A DNA stretch of 10,953 nucleotides from Bacteroidota bacterium (lineage in GTDB: Bacteria > Bacteroidota > Bacteroidia > Bacteroidales > Prolixibacteraceae). Shown here piece by piece: positions 6,164-10,953 of this stretch (within the stretch, counting starts at the first letter, position 1; the number at the start of each line of letters is the position of its first letter). The notes under the pieces were generated by a model. The model was not told the DNA's origin. It saw nothing but the letters and a program-made list of their open reading frames with translations, and did no database searches. Position numbers and translations under genes: made by a program. Location: contig JABMPI010000166.1 in assembly GCA_013203755.1 (NCBI GenBank), forward strand, positions 1-10,953, in the 5' to 3' direction.

Positions 6164-8287
6164 TTATTTATGATCTGCATTTTTAAGATTTGGCTTAGCT
6201 TTCCAACTTGCTTTTGGACCAAATCTGGTATGATGCCATTTGTGGTTTAGTTTTTCATATTCAGGGAATTTATATATCAACCTGTTGGTGCCAAGAAAAA
6301 ACAGGCTTGAAATAATTAAAGCTCCAAATGCTTTTATCCACAAACGTTTGTAAACCGACTTGTAATTATTTTCCTCCTGAATAGTGATTTTCTCGTTGTC
6401 TTTTGCCAATAGAATTATAAACAGAGTACATATTATTCCATTTACAATAATCGTCCATTCTGTTAAAAGTCTGCTTGGATCCCAACCAACAAGAGCTCTT
6501 TCGTTATTTGCTACTATCATAATCCATAATAGAATCAGATACATGATCTGTCCTTTTGCTAAAGAGCTTTTTGGGAAAATTGCCAGTGGAGAGCGGTAGT
6601 GACGCATTACAATAATAATACATGCAATAGCCAAAAGTCCCCAGGTTACAGTGAACCACCATGAAGGTGTCAGATGAAGAAAGTCAATTCCCGGTATTCT
6701 TCCTAGAATGGGTAAATCCCATAAGGCCTCAACGGTTTCACTTGTTCCGTCTGTATTTGTAATAGTTCTGTGCCAGACCGATTGTTTTAGAAAATCGCCC
6801 CAAACATTTACATTCTTAAATGCATTGTGGTAGGTTAAAACAAGTAAAACAGATATTGCAGAGAAACCTCTGGTCCATCTTCCTTTTACTCTTTCAGAGG
6901 CTGGTTCATCCAAATCTTTATGTATTTTAATTCTTGATGCCAGATATGCCAGAACAACAGCTACCGCTATTCCATTTGCAAATCCATAAGATTGCTCCAG
7001 AAAACTGTGCCAGTTTTGTGCCTGCCAATCGGCCCATGGTGCTGCTTTGGCTATAAACTCTTCTGTTCCCGGAATATAGCCTTTGTTTGCAAGAATACTT
7101 GGATCACCAAAGCTTTTCATAAACATCTTAAACCACTGCATTCCAGCAAATCCTAATCCTCCAATAATTGCGCTTATCAACGATGCAACAGCTACCGGTT
7201 TTAGTTTATTTCTCCACATCCATAAACTTGTACCCGCAAAAACACCTGTAATACCAGCCCAGTCGTCAGAACGCGGTGGTGTCATTCTAAGACCTCCATA
7301 GTCGGCAAAGAAAATACTTCCCAAAACAGGGAATATTAGGAAAGAAATTAGCCATCCAGCTCCCATATATACAAAAAGAGAAGCTCCGTTTCTAAATTTT
7401 CCATAAAGTTTGAAATAGACAATAATACCAATAAGAAGTCCGATAAACCATCCAACATGTTGAGGAAAGTCTCCAAACCATTGTGGCCAGTTATTTAATA
7501 AGTTTGATGCTTCGTAGGCAGGAAGTCCCGTTTCAGGGTTTATATAGGAAGGGTCTCCTTGCAGGTATGTAAGTGCAGATGCTAATTTTTGTTCTAATCC
7601 GGCAACTTTTAAAAGCAGTTGAATTCCCAATCCGGCAACAGCGCCAACTGTTGCAAAACCCGGAAGATAGAATCTGTTTTTATCTCCCTTTCTCTGATAT
7701 AAATCGTAAATGCAAACACCTAGCAGAGCAAAAAATGCCGGAAGGTAATCGGCATCAAACCAGTATAGCGGACTTTTATGACGCGACCATGTACCATCGA
7801 AGTTTGCATTCTCCTGCAGTAAATTTCCAAGAGGATCTTCAATTAGATCAAGGAGGAACCAGGCTCCAAAAAGAAACAGAAGTGGTTTAAAAATATTTAC
7901 AATAAGTTTTTTATCGGCTACTGCAACAAATGCGGTTCCAGCCCCTCCAATTCCAGCCCAAAGGAAGCCAATATAGAAAGTCGCCATATATCCATACCAT
8001 TGCGAAATGGCATGACCACTTTCTGAGTATGATAATACTTGCATATACGATTGAGTTGCTCCAAAGCCCCACGCAAGTGCACCGAAAAATGCAAAGTAGG
8101 TAATTCTGTCTCTCCAATCTTCACGCCCCGATAATATAACTCCTGCAATAATAGCAAGGCAGCCAGCAAATGCAGCTCCATATTCGTGCCCAAAATTTCC
8201 ACGAATACCCCAGCCGATTGCGAGAGAAATACCAACGATAAGAAATGTACTCAAACGCCAGCCCGGGTTTTGTTTAATAGATTGCAT
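6164..8287 (-). CDS. Multipass membrane protein of unknown function
   Basis: A 707-residue integral inner-membrane protein with roughly 14-16 hydrophobic segments by eye, including about 11-28, 36-53, 62-80, 100-124, 132-148, 178-197, 207-228, 276-294, 301-328, 363-385, 433-453, 473-487, 542-562, 580-594, 610-628 and 650-668. Conserved-looking motifs lie in or near membrane segments: GWGIRGNFGHEYGAAFAG (25-42), WAGIGGAGTAF (110-120) and GGLRMTPPRSDDWAG (331-345). These may form a substrate path rich in Gly and charged residues. The C-terminus (about 672-707) is basic and ends in the cytoplasm or periplasm. I do not recognise a named transporter family; uncharacterised relatives may exist in Bacteroidota and Planctomycetes, but that is memory only. 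The ATG at 8287 has little preceding hydrophilic sequence and no signal peptide. It is first in a minus-strand cluster with two secreted hydrolases, which suggests handling of their product, but no transport activity is shown. Confidence 0.8.
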   Translation of the reverse strand: MQSIKQNPGWRLSTFLIVGISLAIGWGIRGNFGHEYGAAFAGCLAIIAGVILSGREDWRDRITYFAFFGALAWGFGATQSYMQVLSYSESGHAISQWYGYMATFYIGFLWAGIGGAGTAFVAVADKKLIVNIFKPLLFLFGAWFLLDLIEDPLGNLLQENANFDGTWSRHKSPLYWFDADYLPAFFALLGVCIYDLYQRKGDKNRFYLPGFATVGAVAGLGIQLLLKVAGLEQKLASALTYLQGDPSYINPETGLPAYEASNLLNNWPQWFGDFPQHVGWFIGLLIGIIVYFKLYGKFRNGASLFVYMGAGWLISFLIFPVLGSIFFADYGGLRMTPPRSDDWAGITGVFAGTSLWMWRNKLKPVAVASLISAIIGGLGFAGMQWFKMFMKSFGDPSILANKGYIPGTEEFIAKAAPWADWQAQNWHSFLEQSYGFANGIAVAVVLAYLASRIKIHKDLDEPASERVKGRWTRGFSAISVLLVLTYHNAFKNVNVWGDFLKQSVWHRTITNTDGTSETVEALWDLPILGRIPGIDFLHLTPSWWFTVTWGLLAIACIIIVMRHYRSPLAIFPKSSLAKGQIMYLILLWIMIVANNERALVGWDPSRLLTEWTIIVNGIICTLFIILLAKDNEKITIQEENNYKSVYKRLWIKAFGALIISSLFFLGTNRLIYKFPEYEKLNHKWHHTRFGPKASWKAKPNLKNADHK

Positions 8288-8532
8288 GACTGATATAAGT
8301 TTAATTATTAGTTTAAGAGATCAAAATAGTAATTTTAGAGATAGCTTTTTTGGGAAAGTAAATTATTACATCGGATATGTCAATATACCATAATCATTAG
8401 ATAAAATGTGTTATTCTTTCGCTTGTGTCGGGCGAATTTAAACCTAAATACACTTAGAAATTCTGCAAAAAACAGGTTTAATCTGTAATGCATTTGAAGA
8501 GTTTCTGTTATTTTTAGCAATAAAAAAATGAT
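8288..8532. other. Divergent intergenic region
   Basis: This 245-base AT-rich region should hold promoters for the minus-strand cluster and for the GNAT gene, which start on either side of it. I could not identify a TTTG / TAnnTTTG pair with the usual spacing on either strand, so no promoter is placed. No operator-like palindrome stood out. Confidence 0.5.
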
Positions 8533-9153
8533 ATGGAAAATATACCTGTAATAATGATATTGGAAGATTTAACAAAACTTCCAAAATATGAACTCCCGGA
8601 AGGATATAATTTAAGAAATTTTAGGGAAGGAGATAAACAATTATGGGCAGAAGTAGAAACAGCAGCCGGAGAATTTACTGATCCGATAAAAGGGGTAAAA
8701 CAATTTGAATTTGAGTTTGAAAGATACACAGACGAACTCAAACAGAGGTTTTTAATTCTTGAAAATGAAAGGGGCGAGTGCATTGGAACTTCCATGGGAT
8801 GGTTTGATGATAACTTTTTTAGGGCGGGTTATGGCCGTGTACACTGGGTTGGAATTCATCCTGATTACCAGGGGAAAGGTCTGGCAAAACCTTTGGTAAG
8901 TAAAACCATGGAAATCATTAAAGAACGCCATTCAAAATGTTATTTAACCACACAGACTGAAAGTTATAAGGCTATAAAAATCTATCTTGATTTTGGATTT
9001 AAACCATTTCTGAAAAATTCAACTTGTTCGAAAGCCTGGAAATTGATGGCTGAATTTTTGAATCACCCGGCATTGGAGAAATTAAAAGGAGGCTCAGGAT
9101 TAGTCTGGATAGTTTCATGTTATGTAATTTATGGTATCTCCTTTTATTATTAA
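8533..9153 (+). CDS. GNAT-family N-acetyltransferase
   Basis: A 206-residue cytoplasmic acetyltransferase that would use acetyl-CoA; the acceptor is unknown. The GNAT core spans about residues 25-165. The beta4 strand VHWVGIHP (103-110) is followed by the acetyl-CoA pyrophosphate-binding loop QGKGLA (113-118), matching Q/R-x-x-G-x-G/A. Motif B follows as CYLTTQTESYKAIKIYLDFGFKPF (136-159), where Tyr145 and the Y-x-x-x-GF pattern are typical. The N-terminal YNLRNFREGDKQLWAE (25-40) is the usual first strand and helix. The C-terminus is unusual: residues 189-206 (GLVWIVSCYVIYGISFYY) form a hydrophobic tail after the normal end of the fold, near a repeat element. ATG codons at residues 1 and 8 are both possible starts. 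It lies opposite the minus-strand clusters and need not be functionally linked to them. Confidence 0.85.
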   Translation: MENIPVIMILEDLTKLPKYELPEGYNLRNFREGDKQLWAEVETAAGEFTDPIKGVKQFEFEFERYTDELKQRFLILENERGECIGTSMGWFDDNFFRAGYGRVHWVGIHPDYQGKGLAKPLVSKTMEIIKERHSKCYLTTQTESYKAIKIYLDFGFKPFLKNSTCSKAWKLMAEFLNHPALEKLKGGSGLVWIVSCYVIYGISFYY

Positions 9154-9170
9154 TTCTTTTGTGAAATCCG

Positions 9171-9399
9171 TAGAGATTGCTTCATCCTCGTTCCTCGTCT
9201 TCGCAATGATGTCATTATGAGAGTTCACCTAATTTCATTAGACATAATGAGTAAATGACAGAAAGATGCTGAACTAAATTCAGCATGACGTACTAATTAG
9301 CATTGTTTATTAGTATGTCACCCTGTCCGTCGGTTGACGGATTCAGGGTCTTTGAAATGAAATCTGTCATTACCAGAAGGAACGACGAAGTAATCTCAA
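9171..9399. repeat. Composite inverted-repeat element between convergent genes
   Basis: The gap between the GNAT gene and the converging GH92 gene is filled by nested inverted repeats. The outer arms are gagattgcttcatcctcgtt (from 9173) and, inverted, gtcattaccagaaggaacga (9366-9385), which continues through cgaagtaatctca to 9398. Inside are tcattatg/cataatga (9212-9219, 9243-9250), a hairpin atgctgaa/ttcagcat (9266-9273, 9279-9286), and a hairpin in which ccctg tccgtc (9321-9331) pairs with gacgga tt caggg (9336-9348) around a 4-base loop. From memory, sequences such as 'gctgaa..ttcagcatgac' and 'caccctg..cagggtc' are dispersed repeats in Bacteroidota intergenic DNA. Each hairpin could terminate transcription on either strand. 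The core tccgtcggttgacgga is close to the centre of the 2826-3026 element. Confidence 0.8.
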
Positions 9400-9417
9400 C
9401 AGTCTTCCTCCCTTTTT

Positions 9418-10953
9418 CTACTCAATCGCCGAAGGCGGTGCAGCATCAACTCCTGCCGCCCATTCTTTATTGGGATATGCACCCATTTCTAATTCCAGTG
9501 TCGCTCCATTCAACAGGTCTTTGTGTGTAAACCAACAGCGGTTTAATTCTTCGCCATTTAGTTTTGCTGACTGAATGTATTTATTAATTTTCGAGCTGTT
9601 GTTTGCAATGATGGTGAAGGTATTTCCATTATCAAGATCAATAGTAACTTCCTCGAAAAGAGGACTACCAATTGTATAGATTGGTAAGCCGGGAGTAACC
9701 GGATAAAATCCCATGGAAGAGAAAACAACAAAAGCGGTCATGCCTCCACCATCTTCGTCACCTGGAATTCCAAAAATATTATCCTGAAACCAGGCATCTA
9801 ACAAAAATCGAATTTTCTTTTGAGTTTTCCAGGGTTCTCCAGCATAATTGTATAAATAAGGAATGTGAAAGCTGGGTTCGTTACCCATTGAAAACTGACC
9901 AACCATTCCGGTAGCATCGGCAAATTTTGCCCAGTATTGGTATTTTGTGCGTCCCAAATCTTCGCGAAAAAGTTGATCGAGGTTTTCAATAAAAGGTTTT
10001 CGCCCGCCCATCAAATCAATTAAACCATGAATATCGTGTTGTGCCTGCCACGCATAAGTGTAACCATTGTTTTCATCGTAATAGTCTCGTCCGCCGGGGC
10101 CACCATCAAACTTTGGGTCAATGTCCAGCCATTCGCCTTTGGCATTTTTGGGCCACATCAATTTTTTCTCCGGATTGTACAGATTGCGGTAGTTGGCAGC
10201 TTCTTTTATCAAATAGTTGTAATCGTCTGTTTTTCCCAGTTCTTTTGCCATTTCAGCCAGTGCCCAATCGTCGTAACTGTGTGCTAAAGTTATGGCAACA
10301 CTTTGTCGGCGTTCAAAATCGTGTACCTCTTTTACCCACTCCTTTTCGCCATTATTTAACGAAGGGTAATATTTATTTTTGCGATAAAAATAGTCGAGTT
10401 CATTTTTAGGCCCGTTTCGCCAGGGAAGCAAAGTTGCTTCGTAGCTATTTTTGCGTATCCCTTCGTACGCTTTTTCAATATCGAAATCGGTAATTCCTTT
10501 TCTAAAAGCATCGAGGAAAACTATTGTTGAGTGAAATCCGTGCATTGCCGGATCGTCTTGATAAAGCAATGGAAATTGTGGCATCCAACCATATTGTTTG
10601 TACATGTTAACATACGATTGTAACATGTCTGCTTCTTTCGCAGGATCCAAAATCATACGTAACGGGTGTTGCGCCAAATAGGTATCCCAAACCCAGTCGT
10701 CAACATAAAAATCCCGATCACTTTCGTGTACTTTGTGGTCGTATGCGCTAAAGTTTTTTCCATACTCGCTAACATTTACCATACGTTCGTAGGTGCGATA
10801 TAATGAAGTATAAAGCACTCTTTTTTGCGCTTCTGTTCCGCCTTTTACTTTTATTTTATCTAAAACTTTTGCCCATGCTTGTGCACCCTGCTCTTTTAGT
10901 TCATCAAAATCCCAGGCAGTAATTTCCTTATTTAAGTTTGCTTTTGCCTGTTC
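9418..10953 (-). CDS. GH92 family alpha-1,2-mannosidase-like glycoside hydrolase, C-terminal part
   Basis: An incomplete gene: the reading frame is open through the right edge of the window, so the 5' part (N-terminal beta-sandwich domain and any signal peptide) is missing. The visible 511 codons cover most of the (alpha/alpha)6 catalytic domain. GH92 enzymes are calcium-dependent exo-alpha-mannosidases that release mannose from N-glycans or mannans, usually in the periplasm or at the surface. In fragment numbering, the characteristic motifs are DDWVWDTYLAQHPL (85-98), GYTYAWQAQHDIHGL (297-311), MGNEPSFHIPYLYN (356-369; Glu359 is the expected general acid) and GDEDGGGMTAFVVFSSMGFY (398-417; the acidic pair supplies the expected base region). 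A later stretch, VTPGLPIYTIGSPLFEEVTI, is also family-typical. GGGMTAF replaces the more common GGQMSAW, suggesting a subgroup. A GTG at 10818 opens a shorter frame, but sequence upstream of it (e.g. QGAQAWAKVLDKI) fits the family, so the start lies outside the window. Confidence 0.92.
   Translation of the reverse strand, partial: EQAKANLNKEITAWDFDELKEQGAQAWAKVLDKIKVKGGTEAQKRVLYTSLYRTYERMVNVSEYGKNFSAYDHKVHESDRDFYVDDWVWDTYLAQHPLRMILDPAKEADMLQSYVNMYKQYGWMPQFPLLYQDDPAMHGFHSTIVFLDAFRKGITDFDIEKAYEGIRKNSYEATLLPWRNGPKNELDYFYRKNKYYPSLNNGEKEWVKEVHDFERRQSVAITLAHSYDDWALAEMAKELGKTDDYNYLIKEAANYRNLYNPEKKLMWPKNAKGEWLDIDPKFDGGPGGRDYYDENNGYTYAWQAQHDIHGLIDLMGGRKPFIENLDQLFREDLGRTKYQYWAKFADATGMVGQFSMGNEPSFHIPYLYNYAGEPWKTQKKIRFLLDAWFQDNIFGIPGDEDGGGMTAFVVFSSMGFYPVTPGLPIYTIGSPLFEEVTIDLDNGNTFTIIANNSSKINKYIQSAKLNGEELNRCWFTHKDLLNGATLELEMGAYPNKEWAAGVDAAPPSAIE

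Noticed and set aside
7573..7890. 105-codon plus-strand frame opposite the membrane protein gene
   Set aside because: It lies wholly within a well-supported minus-strand gene and its translation shows no domain. The same applies to the other frames antisense to the hydrolase and GH92 genes.
8493..8516. Bacteroidota promoter for the GNAT gene (tttg at 8493, tatttttA at 8509)
   Set aside because: The spacing is about 12 bases rather than about 19-21 and the -7 box lacks the final G.
10041..10409. 122-codon plus-strand frame in the GH92 region
   Set aside because: It is antisense to conserved GH92 catalytic sequence. Its translation is Cys/His/Phe-rich without family features.

Overview
The window looks like chromosomal DNA of a marine or anaerobic Bacteroidota species, probably near Marinilabiliales/Prolixibacteraceae. 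This is inferred from low G+C, A-rich leaders with almost no Shine-Dalgarno signals, Sec signal peptides on hydrolases, a GH92 alpha-mannosidase, and dispersed palindromic repeats between genes. No rRNA, tRNA, transposase, integrase or CRISPR array is visible.

Left part (1-2825, + strand, accessory character): a 421-base AT-rich stretch leads to a gene for a 247-residue protein of unknown function. That protein consists of two diverged copies of one helical domain. It is followed by a strong hairpin and six tandem 21-bp repeats; the first repeat unit is also the 3' arm of the hairpin. Next come a small STAS/SpoIIAA-like protein and an unrecognised helical protein. These last two genes lie between inverted copies of a repeat arm (1442-1470 and 2826-2854).

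Middle (2826-8287): a palindromic element of about 190 bp separates the left part from a convergent minus-strand cluster. In transcription order the cluster is a 707-residue multipass membrane protein of unknown function (8287-6164), a secreted CehA/McbA-type PHP metallohydrolase (6051-4930), and a secreted calcineurin-like metallophosphoesterase with a C-terminal PA14-like domain (4918-3014). The last two genes are 11 bases apart. The cluster suggests extracytoplasmic hydrolysis of a phosphoester-like substrate next to a membrane protein; the substrate cannot be read from the sequence.

Right part (8288-10953): a plus-strand GNAT acetyltransferase is followed by a composite inverted-repeat element (about 9171-9399). 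The C-terminal 511 codons of a minus-strand GH92 alpha-mannosidase then run off the right edge of the window.

The parts most worth pursuing are the duplicated-domain gene with its 21-bp repeat array, and the two palindromic intergenic elements that share a CCGTC/GACGG core.
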